64,000 nt of DNA from Synaphobranchus kaupii (taxonomy: Eukaryota > Chordata > Actinopteri > Anguilliformes > Synaphobranchidae): assembly GCA_029718625.1 (NCBI GenBank), contig CM056380.1, positions 101,004,193-101,068,192 of the forward strand. The letters are read 5' to 3'. The translations under genes and the position numbers were made by a program. Positions 52,001 through 59,990 of the stretch are shown piece after piece (the stretch's first letter is position 1; each line of letters starts with the position of its first letter). The notes under the pieces are model-generated. The model saw nothing but the letters and a program-made list of their open reading frames with translations, was not told the origin of the DNA and searched no databases.

Positions 52001-55000
52001 GACTCTTGATATCTTATTTTCAGGTACTCTTACAAGCCATAACCTCTCTGCATTTGAATGGATCTCTATGGGAATTGGGGGGTAGGACTAGATTAAGCTG
52101 TAATTTACACGGGAATAGTATGGAACCTATGGTTGGCTAAATGGCTGTAAGTCATCAAGGGTCTGAGGTATCAAACGAGCCTCGAACCATCACTCTAGAT
52201 ATGCACTAGATATGGACGGATCACTTGAAGGGCTGTTTCTCCTGACTTATTTTACCATAGTCTTCAATAGGAAAATGAGTCAGGAGAAATCCATCCATCC
52301 ATATCTACTGCACAGACATCAGAAACGTTATTTAAGTTTATGTTCATTTGTCCAATTACTTTTCGTCCCCTAAAATGGGGGGGGGGGGGGGCTGTGTATA
52401 AAAAGGGCTACAATTGTTAAACGGTTCACCCGATATGGATGTAAAAACCCTCAAATTAAAGCTGAAGTCTGCACTTTAACCTCATAGTCACTGATCCACT
52501 TCAAATCCAATGTTCTGGACTAAAGAGCCAAAACAACACAAATTGTGTCACTGCCCGAATCACTGTATAAAGATAATTTACAAATCACTGCTTTCTGCTT
52601 TTATGCGCATTCTGCATACTGTCCCAACTCTTTTGGAATTGGGCTTTGTATATCATAAAGTCATCATAAAGGAGGGCGACAGTGTATGTGCTTATGAGGG
52701 TGCTTGGCCCCACTGAAGGTAACAACGTGAATACAGGGACCCCTGGAAGGAAATGATGAGGGTCGACTGCAGATATAAGGCTGGGCTGGCTGTGTTGATT
52801 GGTTGCATGGGTCCGATTCAAATATGGACGCCACTGATCTTTTCCCACTAATGTGGTCTGATGAACGCCACCAGTCAGTGCCAAAACATCGCAGCACCAC
52901 CATGCACTTTTGAACTTTAAATAAATAACAGGGACGCTAAGACAAACGTCTATAAGACATAGACGTAACAGTCCTTACCCTTTTAGAGTCGAATGTTTTA
53001 AGATGAATAATCTCATAATCAGAGAATGCTCTCCACGTCTCGCTGAAAAGATCCCCGTATCCATACAGGCTCTGTAGAGCAGAAGATAACATTAGCATCA
53101 TGAGGGTTGGCTGAGAACTGAGGTCGGCGATGCATTCCTCTGATCACTTTATTGCCTATAAACAATCTCTTGTTATGGTTTACCTTTAGTTTTTTCCACT
53201 CCTGTCTTTTAACTCACTGTGAAAGAGCTTAATTTCACCTGTCTACCTTTAACCAGAAAATGAGTGACACTGTTCCTACTGCTTGCACAGAAACAGCTGG
53301 TTTGCAATGTTAATACACAAATTCATAAGTATTTGTAATATTGTAAGTGTGAACATGCTGTGCAATGAAAAACTCTTCACTATTTTAAAAGATTGCAACA
53401 GTAACACAGCATATAAAAAGTTTTTGATCACTATTTTTCCAGCATGTCTGCCTACACTGGGCCATTGTTTGTTACATGAAAGGTACTTCCATTCTCCCCT
53501 CTCTCTCTCTCTCTCTCTCTCCCTCCGTCCCTCCCTCTCTCGTCCGCACAAACAAAGAGGAGAACAATGGACAGGATAGTATTTCTCATGAATCATGATG
53601 TTTTTTCCTGCACTGCTCCCTGAATTCCTCAGTTAGTGCCTCACACGCATTTGTGTAATATGCAGCGATATCAGACAATGTTGCTGTAGGTCTCATTTCT
53701 GGAGGCGATTCACTAATGCTAATTTGACAATGTGAAGGATTTGCCTTCTGCTAAGCAAACTAACCGACCTTCAATGCCGATGCTGTGGTTAGGACCTCAA
53801 TTCACTTTTAAGAATGTGTACATTTTTTGAGCTAGCTCTTGTGTTCCTGACAATGACATTCCAATGTCTTATGCTCACAGGTTAATTATCTTAAGGCAAT
53901 ATGCCACTGTCTGGCACCAGACGTTAGCAGCAGAATACCCACAGTGTCCCACATGACGATGTTGACGTCTTTGCTGAACGAGTTGTTAAGATGCTGTGAG
54001 ATGTAGAGGTTCACAAAGTCACAGAAGTGATGATACATATTCACCCCTGCAAGAGGGACAATCGCAAATCACCTCGTTAATGGATGTTCCAGAAAAATCC
54101 ATTTTAACTCACAAAAGCTAGACCCAAAGGAAAATTATCTTTACCTGCATCGAGTTTCATGAAGACTGTGGGCCTCTCAATGATGATGTCACAATTCCCA
54201 TCATCCTCTGGGTGGAAGTTAAATTCTGTGTACGTCTGTAGCTCAGCAAACCTTTGTAGGAAAATGTAATATATAGATCTGAAATCTAGAGTATACAAAA
54301 TTATATGAAAGGGGAGTCTTCACCCGAGGAACTTCACTGAATGAGGAGAGCAGGTCAGACGCAGGAAGAAAGGAAGTCAGACACAGGCTTCAAGCAATAA
54401 TTTGCAGTTTCTTAAAGCATATTCATATGGAGGCAAACAGAAACTGGGAATGTGAATCGCAAGTCTGAACTGCAGGCCTCTGAGATTTCCCTTCATCCCT
54501 GAGCTACCTTGCTTTCCCCCAGCCATCTCAGTCTGTTTTATCTATCAAAATCTGTGACTTCATCCAGAAGACTTCCAGATAGGATTCATCGAGCGCACCT
54601 AAGCAGGAACAGTCCAAATAAAGTCATCTGAGGAAGATCTCACGCATGTCAAAGTGATGGTTCAACCTGTCCCTGCTATCTGACGGTGAACACCACTCCT
54701 GCTTATTGTACTGGAGTAGGACTGTTTGCTTGTCTTCTGGGCTAAGCCACACGTTTTTTAATAATGTTAAAAAACCTACCCCTGGGTGAGCATGAACGCA
54801 TACTCCTAGAAGTGCACTAAATAGAATGCATGCTTGCTCAACATAAAGGAAAAGGTTTACATGCATATTATAACAATGAAATGAAATTCAAATAGTAACG
54901 TCTGTGTACATACATACAGTATGTGATCAGTCAGGGACTGTGTGTTGGTGTTAGAGCGGCAGTATCCTGAATGAGTGTCGCCGTGTTATTGAGTGACCGA

Positions 55001-57240
55001 GTGTCTCTCTCACCAGGACTGGAGTGGGCTCTTGTGCTGTCCTTCTGAATGCAGGGCTGTAGTGTTCAGACTGCAGTGACCTCCAATCTCCCCTGCCTCA
55101 AGGAAGTCTTCCTTATACCTGCACCAAGTAGCAACACCAGAGAGAGCATTCAAAGCATTAAAACATGTAGTATGATAAAAGCCACAGCCACTACAACAAC
55201 ACAGCTACCGGGAAGAAGAAGAAGAAGAAGAAGAAGAAGAAGAAGAAGAAGAAGAAGAAGAAGAAGAAGAAGAAGAAGAAGAAGAAGAAGAAGAAGAAGA
55301 AGAAGAAGAAGAAGAAGAAGAAGAAGAAGAAGAAGAAGAAGAAGAAGAAGAAGAAGAAGAAGAAGAAGAAGAAGAAGAAGAAATTATTATCCTTAACCAC
55401 TGTAATTGTCTGCTTATCTAGCAACTGCCACAATTTCACAGAGTACGGCAGTGGCTATGTCTCCATGCAGCTGCTTCCTCTTTTAGAGAGGATCACGCCG
55501 CGAGCCAGATAAAAGTCATCTTGATCATGTGATCCCCTCACTGACCTCTCATGAGCTCTGCGGGGATTTCTCAGGTCCAGGTAGAGGTTAGTGGCTCTGC
55601 AGAAGCGCATGTGGCTGCTGCAGGTCAGAGAGGAGTCTCCCTGGAAGAAGACAACACTCACCTTTAGCTGGCAACCTTAGAGCAGTATTGCAATTTACAC
55701 AAATGAAACATTCAAGGCCCTTCAAACGACTTTTAAAGATACAGATTCTTAAATCAATGACCTTGGAATGGACTTGAATAACGTGTACAAATGTTACAAT
55801 TATTGTAAATTCTGCCTCACACGGTAACCAGTGTATCTAGGAGATTGCCTGCTTTGGTAAACAAATGTGGATGCCAGTCAATGTCACTGAACACCGAGTC
55901 TCTTTGGAGGGTTATGTGTAGCTATGGCCAAATGGGTTTTGCATAAAATCAAGCACATTCAAACCGTGTGTGCAAAATCCAAGAACTTTCACAACCATTT
56001 TTTGAATGTTTTCCACATTCAAAATCAAGCACATTCACCTGTTATAGACACCTGCCATAGAAGCAACTGTCATCCTTATCAGGTAACTATAGAGACCTGC
56101 CATAGATAACAATAACAATGGCTTTGCTAATACATTGCTGTTATGTAACCAACTTGTCCCGGAATTAAGTTTGATTATTGATCTGGATATGCAACCCATT
56201 TAAAAACTAACTTCAAAGTTCAAGTTACATCTTTTTTAAAAACAATAAAAACAGATGTTTGAACAAACCGAACCGATTACAGAAAATGTAGCGAAACTCA
56301 CAGGATTTGAAGGCTTGCAGAGTGTTTTCATTTCATCGAGACGCTCTCTCACGTAGCCGAAATCAGCCTGCTTCCAGAACACTTCCTGGGCAGCTTGAAT
56401 TGAGCTGGCCCTGGGTATAAAGGAGAGCACATGGACCAGGGTTAGTCCACATGGGCACAGCTAATTCCCACAAAGGCACTAACTTCAGACTTCAGAAGAC
56501 TGTATCATTTAACACTCTCTTTGATAACACATGAAACATTTATCATTTCAGTGTATTATAAATTAGTGTGAACAGTGGTTACAAACCAAAAAAATCAGAC
56601 CGTGGGATTTATCAGGATTATTTAATTTCAGAAATGTCCCATAGTCTATTGACGCTTTCTCTGTCTAGGGGCGAGGACGCACCATCCTGAGTCGACTTTG
56701 GAGCAGATGGGATAGCCGAACCTGTCCTCTGGTGAGCAGCTTTTCTCGTACCCCCAGCAAGCCTTGCCTTCCTGCAGTGCGTCCTGCCAGGGGACCAAGC
56801 AACAGTGTGGGACTGAGGAAGAGGAATTTGCTAAGAGTGGCCTGAAAAACATGCTCTTAAACTGAGCAAAGCAACTTGTATCCAGTCGTATTACTACAAA
56901 TAACCCCCCCCCCCCCCCCCCCCACATTGTTAAATCAAAAGCATTGAGGTATATATTTTACCAACACCACAAAGTACTACAACATGCTTGGAAGAACCAC
57001 AGATATTTAAAATGAAAGAGGTTATCTCACTTTGAATGGGCAGAGGGGGTCCTCCTGGCAGAACCTGGCAACCTTCTTGTTACTGCTGAGAAAGTAAGGG
57101 ATGTGCTCCTCTGGCAACGAGAAGCTGCTGTAGTTTAGCCTTGGTTTGTGGCTTCTGTCGTTGGTGAAAGCGCGGTCGTCCGTCTTGCTGCTGACCACAG
57201 TGTAAGCAAAGACCATTTCCAGTGCTACCAGCAACAGCAT
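42933..57240 (-). CDS. eogt: eogt, EGF domain-specific O-GlcNAc transferase, complete (15 coding exons)
   Basis: EOGT is the GT61-family enzyme of the ER lumen that moves GlcNAc from UDP-GlcNAc to Ser/Thr of EGF repeats on Notch and other extracellular proteins. Coding exons from 5' to 3': 57240-57031, 56783-56683, 56410-56302, 55640-55546, 55118-55014, 54251-54145, 54046-53943, 53071-52979, 51624-51553, 48679-48593, 45931-45863, 45727-45666, 45501-45382, 45008-44906, 43079-42933. All introns are GT-AG and all phases agree. The total is 1584 nt, 527 residues, the same length as the human protein. Features: signal peptide (1 to about 18), [75 protein letters not shown], the [16 protein letters not shown] block near the C-terminus, and the ER signal RDEL. 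W207 and R377, the sites of human Adams-Oliver missense changes, are both conserved. The acidic motif at 295-297 is DYE instead of DYD. Confidence 0.97.
43880..44522 (-). mobile_element. Tc1-type transposon remnant in eogt intron 14
   Basis: The stretch ends in GGGTTGCCAATAATTCTGTT then GGGCACTGTATA, a known style of fish Tc1 terminus. A related inner repeat, GCGTTGCCAATAACTGTCAC, is at about 44325. The rest resembles the right half of such an element with no usable frame. A TA microsatellite (44743-44768) follows further right. Confidence 0.55.
44906..45008 (-). CDS. eogt: eogt coding exon 14
   Basis: Completes L445 and covers to 479: [20 protein letters not shown] then [14 protein letters not shown]. 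Acceptor TTTTCTGCAG, donor GTGGGG. The long open frame spanning it continues into intron 14 and is not coding there. Confidence 0.95.
45382..45501 (-). CDS. eogt: eogt coding exon 13 (GMHGAGLTH block)
   Basis: Completes K405 and runs to residue 444: [20 protein letters not shown] then [19 protein letters not shown]. This is the best conserved segment of GT61 enzymes. Donor GTGCGT. Confidence 0.96.
45666..45727 (-). CDS. eogt: eogt coding exon 12
   Basis: Residues 385-404 plus two bases of K405: [20 protein letters not shown]. Acceptor TGTTTTACAG, donor GTAAGT. Confidence 0.94.
45863..45931 (-). CDS. eogt: eogt coding exon 11
   Basis: Residues 362-384: [20 protein letters not shown] then QQE. 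R377 (STEYR) is intact. Phase 0 at both ends. Confidence 0.94.
46720..46733 (-). promoter_or_regulatory. CTCF-like near-match
   Basis: CTGCCATCTAGTGA on plus; differs from the full core at one base. Weak. Confidence 0.2.
46791..47980 (+). mobile_element. Internally deleted IS630/Tc1-type element in eogt intron 10
   Basis: The ends are inverted: TTACAGTCTCAATTGTTTAC ACAC on the left and GTGTGTAAGCAATTGAGAAA AACTGTAA on the right. Inside on the plus strand are a glycine-arginine-rich start ([20 protein letters not shown] then GRGGG, about 47189-47270) and, shortly after, a C-terminal piece ([20 protein letters not shown] then LWPD, about 47312-47385). These look like the two ends of a transposase whose DDE core has been lost. 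Two 63-bp direct repeats (TCTAAACCACACTTTCTTCA...) lie at about 46911-47036. Confidence 0.7.
48550..48570. repeat. Poly-G run near the eogt exon 10 donor
   Basis: GGGAGGGGAGGGGGGGGGGGG, about 20 bp inside intron 10 beyond the exon 10 donor. On the sense strand it is a C-run. Confidence 0.9.
48593..48679 (-). CDS. eogt: eogt coding exon 10
   Basis: Residues 333-361: [20 protein letters not shown] then LQIPQHGPK. Acceptor GTCGATCACAG, donor GTGGGT. Residue 354 is Gln where mammalian EOGT has Asn in an N-x-T sequon. No ATG-started frame covers it. Confidence 0.93.
48716..48900. repeat. CT/CA-rich tracts upstream of eogt exon 10
   Basis: (CT)n(CA)n at 48716-48750 and CA-rich sequence at about 48825-48890, in intron 9. 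Confidence 0.85.
49364..51563. repeat. 94-bp minisatellite, about 23 units, overlapping eogt exon 9 end
   Basis: About 23 tandem copies of a 94-bp unit, nearly identical. One irregular 27-bp insertion (a partial unit duplication) is at about 50864-50893. Each unit holds TGTGCGCATGCGCC, TTGCCATGGTTAAAGACACA, a TACGCGCATGGTAGGCCGT segment and GGGATACTCACTAATGGTGT. The last segment is, on the minus strand, ACACCATTA then GTGAGTATCCC, the end of eogt exon 9 with its donor. Variant positions: GTGTGGTT in units 1, 2, 4, 5 and 6 against GTATGGTT elsewhere, and TACGTGCATGG in the rightmost units. 65-aa frames repeat every 94 bp and are not genes. Confidence 0.97.
51553..51624 (-). CDS. eogt: eogt coding exon 9 (exon end copied into minisatellite)
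   Basis: Residues 309-332: [20 protein letters not shown] then NTPL. Acceptor TTTCTCACAG. The last nine exon bases ACACCATTA, and the donor GTGAGTATCC, are part of the first unit of the 94-bp minisatellite. Confidence 0.95.
51990..52285. repeat. Dispersed repeat, copy 2 of 2
   Basis: Second copy of the repeat at 18260-18572, in the same orientation, here inside the composite element. It lacks the CTGCCAGATATGCAGTAAG stretch in its full form. Confidence 0.8.
52310..52560. mobile_element. Tc1-type transposon end fragment
   Basis: Contains GTTCATTTGTCCAATTACTT, a poly-G run (52377-52391), and CCCTCAAATTAAAGCTGAAG TCTGCACTTTAACCTCATAG. It is homologous to 4430-4600. Confidence 0.65.
52979..53071 (-). 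CDS. eogt: eogt coding exon 8 (acidic motif)
   Basis: Residues 278-308: [16 protein letters not shown], then S294-D295-Y296-E297, then [11 protein letters not shown]. Positions 295-297 correspond to the DXD-like motif (DYD) described as needed for full activity in mammalian EOGT. Here the second acid is Glu. Phase-0 exon with donor GTAAGG. Confidence 0.94.
53494..53545. repeat. CT-rich microsatellite in eogt intron 7
   Basis: (CT)n with CCCT interruptions. Confidence 0.9.
53943..54046 (-). CDS. eogt: eogt coding exon 7
   Basis: Residues 243-277: [20 protein letters not shown] then [15 protein letters not shown]. The sequon N263-N264-S265 matches the glycosylated site of mammalian EOGT. Donor GTGGGT. 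Confidence 0.95.
54145..54251 (-). CDS. eogt: eogt coding exon 6
   Basis: Completes W207 and runs to residue 242 ([18 protein letters not shown], then [16 protein letters not shown]), ending with the first base of G243. Donor GTAAAG. Confidence 0.95.
55014..55118 (-). CDS. eogt: eogt coding exon 5
   Basis: Residues 172-206 plus two bases of W207: [18 protein letters not shown] then [11 protein letters not shown]. There is no ATG-started open frame over it, so frame-based searches miss it. Family alignment and matching phases (acceptor GGTGCAG, donor GTGAGA) place it. It lies 94 bp downstream of the (GAA)n tract in the intron. Confidence 0.93.
55212..55382. repeat. Pure (GAA)57 triplet repeat in eogt intron 4
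   Basis: 171 bp of uninterrupted GAA on plus, TTC on the eogt sense strand, in a 427-bp intron. It ends 94 bp before the exon 5 acceptor. The poly-Arg, poly-Lys/Glu and poly-Phe frames are artefacts. Confidence 0.98.
55546..55640 (-). CDS. eogt: eogt coding exon 4
   Basis: Residues 141-171 plus two bases of R172, including [12 protein letters not shown]. Donor GTCAGT is used: reading on past it gives 20-odd unrelated codons and a stop. Confidence 0.94.
56302..56410 (-). CDS. eogt: eogt coding exon 3
   Basis: Completes W104 and covers residues to 140, with [17 protein letters not shown]. Phase-0 end at donor GTGAGT. Confidence 0.95.
56683..56783 (-). CDS. eogt: eogt coding exon 2
   Basis: Residues 71-103 plus two bases of W104. 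Carries CWGYEKSC and [10 protein letters not shown]. Acceptor CCCTGGCAG, donor GTGCGT. A poly-C run (56905-56923) lies in the intron just upstream. Confidence 0.95.
56905..56923. repeat. Poly-C run in eogt intron 1-2
   Basis: About 19 C residues, poly-G on the sense strand. Confidence 0.9.
57031..57240 (-). CDS. eogt: eogt coding exon 1
   Basis: Residues 1-70, phase-0 end at donor GTGAGA. The start [18 protein letters not shown] is a signal peptide. A possible N-glycosylation site NYS is at N36, followed by the family motif LPEEHIPYF. The splice acceptor (CTCTTCAG before 57294) leaves about 54 nt of 5' UTR in this exon. Confidence 0.95.
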
Positions 57241-58506
57241 AGTCAGTCAGAGAGCACATGGGCAGGTCGCACTAGTTGACAACACACCCAGAGGCTGAAG
57301 AGAGAGAGGCAGGAAAGCTCTTTGGAAATGGGCACGGGAAAAAAACAGTATAGAATTAGTACATTGCGTGGGAAACTGCTTATAGCGGATCTCAGCTCTG
57401 TGAGGTCCTGCTGCAGGAAATATTACTGGTCTCTTTCCTACCATTGTTTTGAAAATCAGGGCTGGGATAGGGGAAACTTCATAGTTGACATCAGAAGCAA
57501 GTGCTGGTTCTGTTATTGCAACCTATGTACGTGAACCACAACAAGAAACATAAACTCGAAATATGAGACAACTGTTTCCTCTGAAGATCGTTCTGTAAAT
57601 TCCCATACCATTCGTAATAGCCTACTCAACTGTGTGCCCGCTTACTTAATGATCTACCCACTGTACAAAAGTAGGCTATCCATTTCATGTCTATGACTAT
57701 ATTTAGGAAATAGCCTATACCGAAGGAAGTATGGAGAAAAACACGATGGCGTGCAGAATAAACGGTACACACACTGACGAAAAATAAAGAGATGTGTAAA
57801 GATTGCTGATATTGTTTTCAACCCGTGGGAAAGTTCAATCTCGATCGCACAGCACAACGCCCCGTTGCGAACAACGCGCACCGCCTCGCTCTTTATCCTA
57901 AGCGTAGCTACAGATAAATTCTGTTTGCATTACCCGAAATAAAACTTGACACATAAATTAGTCAGAACCTCAAAATTCCTTCCCCTCGGGCAACTGGTTG
58001 CCTAGATTAGCCCATTTTAAAACGAGGAGTTAGGAATGCCAATGTTTTGAAAAAGTAGGCAAAATGTATTTGCTTTCCTAAACAATGTATTAATATCTTC
58101 CCAGTTATAACAGGTAGTCTATATACAATACAGCGACACATTTGCATTTACGAATACGCTATTGTCAGACTCATAGTCAACGGCTTACATAACAAAACAT
58201 TAGATAGAAATGTGTCGTATTCAGGTAGCCTACCATTCGCATTAGGGGGGTGCATAAAAATGAGGAAAACACTTATGTACATATTTCTTTTTATTTAATT
58301 GATAACACACAAATCTCCAGTCCACGCAGTCTCTCCTCACGCATTCCTCAGCTACAATGTAGCCTGTATCACCATCGAAGCAGCGGATCACCATCAGTGT
58401 ATACAGCACGCACACCGCCTTATTAGAACAACCCACACAAACCAAATATTTCAAAGGCAATTTTCAACCGTTAAAATAACTCTACGTATTGCGTAATCGC
58501 ACTTAC

Positions 58507-58610
58507 CTCTGAGAAACTAAATAGAAGTATGGGCAGCCAGGCGCCATAACACCGGAAACTATACGCCGGTCGCCGGCATGCACTATATTATTAGACACAA
58601 GGTGGGGCTG
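58507..58610 (-). promoter_or_regulatory. eogt: eogt noncoding exon 1 and promoter region (candidate)
   Basis: On the minus strand, TCTCAGAG then GTAAGT is a good donor, with the last exon base at 58507. It would join the acceptor before 57294 in the exon with the start codon. Just upstream are a CpG-containing stretch (GCCGGCGACCGGCG), an ETS-type CCGGAA (plus strand, about 58552) and a YY1-like ATGGCG. The transcription start is not defined; there is no TATA box. The block is short but fits a housekeeping-type promoter. Confidence 0.5.
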
Positions 58611-59849
58611 TGGATCCTAATACCGTGTCCACATCCACAAAACTGGATGGATATTGGCAAATTGATTAATGAATAAAAAACGCAATCGGAAGACACTCAT
58701 TTAAAAAAATGTAAAAAATAAAAACTATTATTTAAAAAAAACACAGGGTCGTGAAGAACTGCTCAAAACACCATTGAGTAGCATATGTCATCGAGATTTT
58801 ATTTTCCTTAACCCATTTATTCTCATAAATTTGTATTTACATTAATTTACAACAGGTAAATAGGTTGCTAGGTCAAAACCCATATGTGCTATTTTTTCAA
58901 TCTGCTTCCTAGAATAATCTGCTACAGTGTGCTACAAGATTAAATTTCACATCAATGTAAAACACAGATGCATCAGTGTAATCAAATGCGTTCATAAACA
59001 GCAGAAATATACACTATGTGGCATCCTATATTTCAATTAGGTTGGATATCAGTTTTGTTTCAGGAAATATAACCACACCCTCCTAACAGTATACTGAATT
59101 CATGGCTAAATCAATGCAAATAGGCTTTGGAAGTAAAGGGTCACTTTGGAAGTAAAACTCATTCTTCTAGGAAACGGAACAGTTGACACTCCACGATGTT
59201 TGCCTCACATATCTGGGTTTCTTGCTTGGCAAACCATGAAACATTCATAAAACACAGGCATATACCTGTTCCCATGCCTTCAATAATAACCCACGTAAGA
59301 CTAGAATGTGAGAAGTCTCAGGTTTTACATTTAAGCAAACGTTGAGTGGTGATCTTAAAATTGCCAAGGGGCAAAAAAATAAAAAATATATATATATTCA
59401 AGTCAATGACACCAACCCCACAAACCTGATTAAACATGTCAAATGGTCAGTATAAAAAAAAATGATGCCTTCAATTCAACCTAAAATGAAACTAAAAACA
59501 TGGTGTTTAAAGAATTACTGTCCAAAACGAACTGGTGAGAGTTTAAATTTGTCCTTCATAGATCACTCTGATCTGTACTGAGATTTCTCTTCTGGAACAT
59601 TCTCCTTTCCTCTTAAACAATACACAATTGAATAATCAGCTAAAACTATTTTAGGACAAAAATAAAACTTTTGAAATTGAAAGTAAAACGGATTTTTTGT
59701 GGATGGACGTAATGCAAAAGGTCAGGAAAGAACACCCCTCTGTTAAAGACAGATTAAGAATGTCAACCATCCTCTAAGCACGTGCAACAGGGAGTCCTTT
59801 TATTATAGTTTTCACTTGTGGAAAGCAAGCTGCTCGAAGTTGCTCGAAT
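58611..59849. other. Spacer between eogt and tmf1, including the tmf1 3' UTR
   Basis: AT-rich, no repeats beyond short A/T runs, no coding sense. On the minus strand AATAAA occurs at 59798-59803, only 47 bp after the tmf1 stop, and again near 58799-58804. Either could end tmf1 transcripts; the second would bring them to within about 200 bp of the eogt promoter. Confidence 0.5.
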
Positions 59850-59990
59850 TCATTTCTGGTTTTTCAGAAGTTCGTCGATTTGGATTTTGTACATGTTCTT
59901 CACGTCCTCCAGGTCCAGCCGCAGCTCCTCCGCCTCCTCCGCCTTCTCTCCGTACATTTGTAGGATGGTGTTGTGTCTCTGCTCCAACTC
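59850..59990 (-). CDS. tmf1: tmf1 last coding exon
   Basis: 46 residues: ELEQRHNTILQMYGEKAEEA then EELRLDLEDVKNMYKIQIDE and LLKNQK, stop TGA at 59852-59850. The acceptor is GGCCTGCAG. The extra N-terminal codons of the open frame upstream are intron. The end LLKNQK differs from the mammalian tail. Confidence 0.95.
   Translation of the reverse strand, partial: ELEQRHNTILQMYGEKAEEAEELRLDLEDVKNMYKIQIDELLKNQK

Larger units (their letters stand above)
51722..52650. mobile_element. Non-autonomous Tc1/mariner-type composite in eogt intron 8
   Basis: Outer inverted ends: TACAAACCCCAATTCCAAAA AAGTTGGGA on the left and TCCCAACTCTTTTGGAATTG GGCTTTGTA (with a C before) on the right, with TA at each end. 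The next inner blocks are also inverted (GCAGAAAGC...GATTTGTAAA). The interior is a mosaic: the dispersed repeat at 51990-52285 and a Tc1-type end at 52310-52560. There is no transposase. The insertions look nested. Confidence 0.8.

Noticed and set aside
55049..55439. Poly-Arg (plus) and poly-Phe (minus) proteins
   Set aside because: They are translations of the GAA repeat in an intron. Only the small stretch at 55014-55118 on the minus strand is coding (eogt exon 5).
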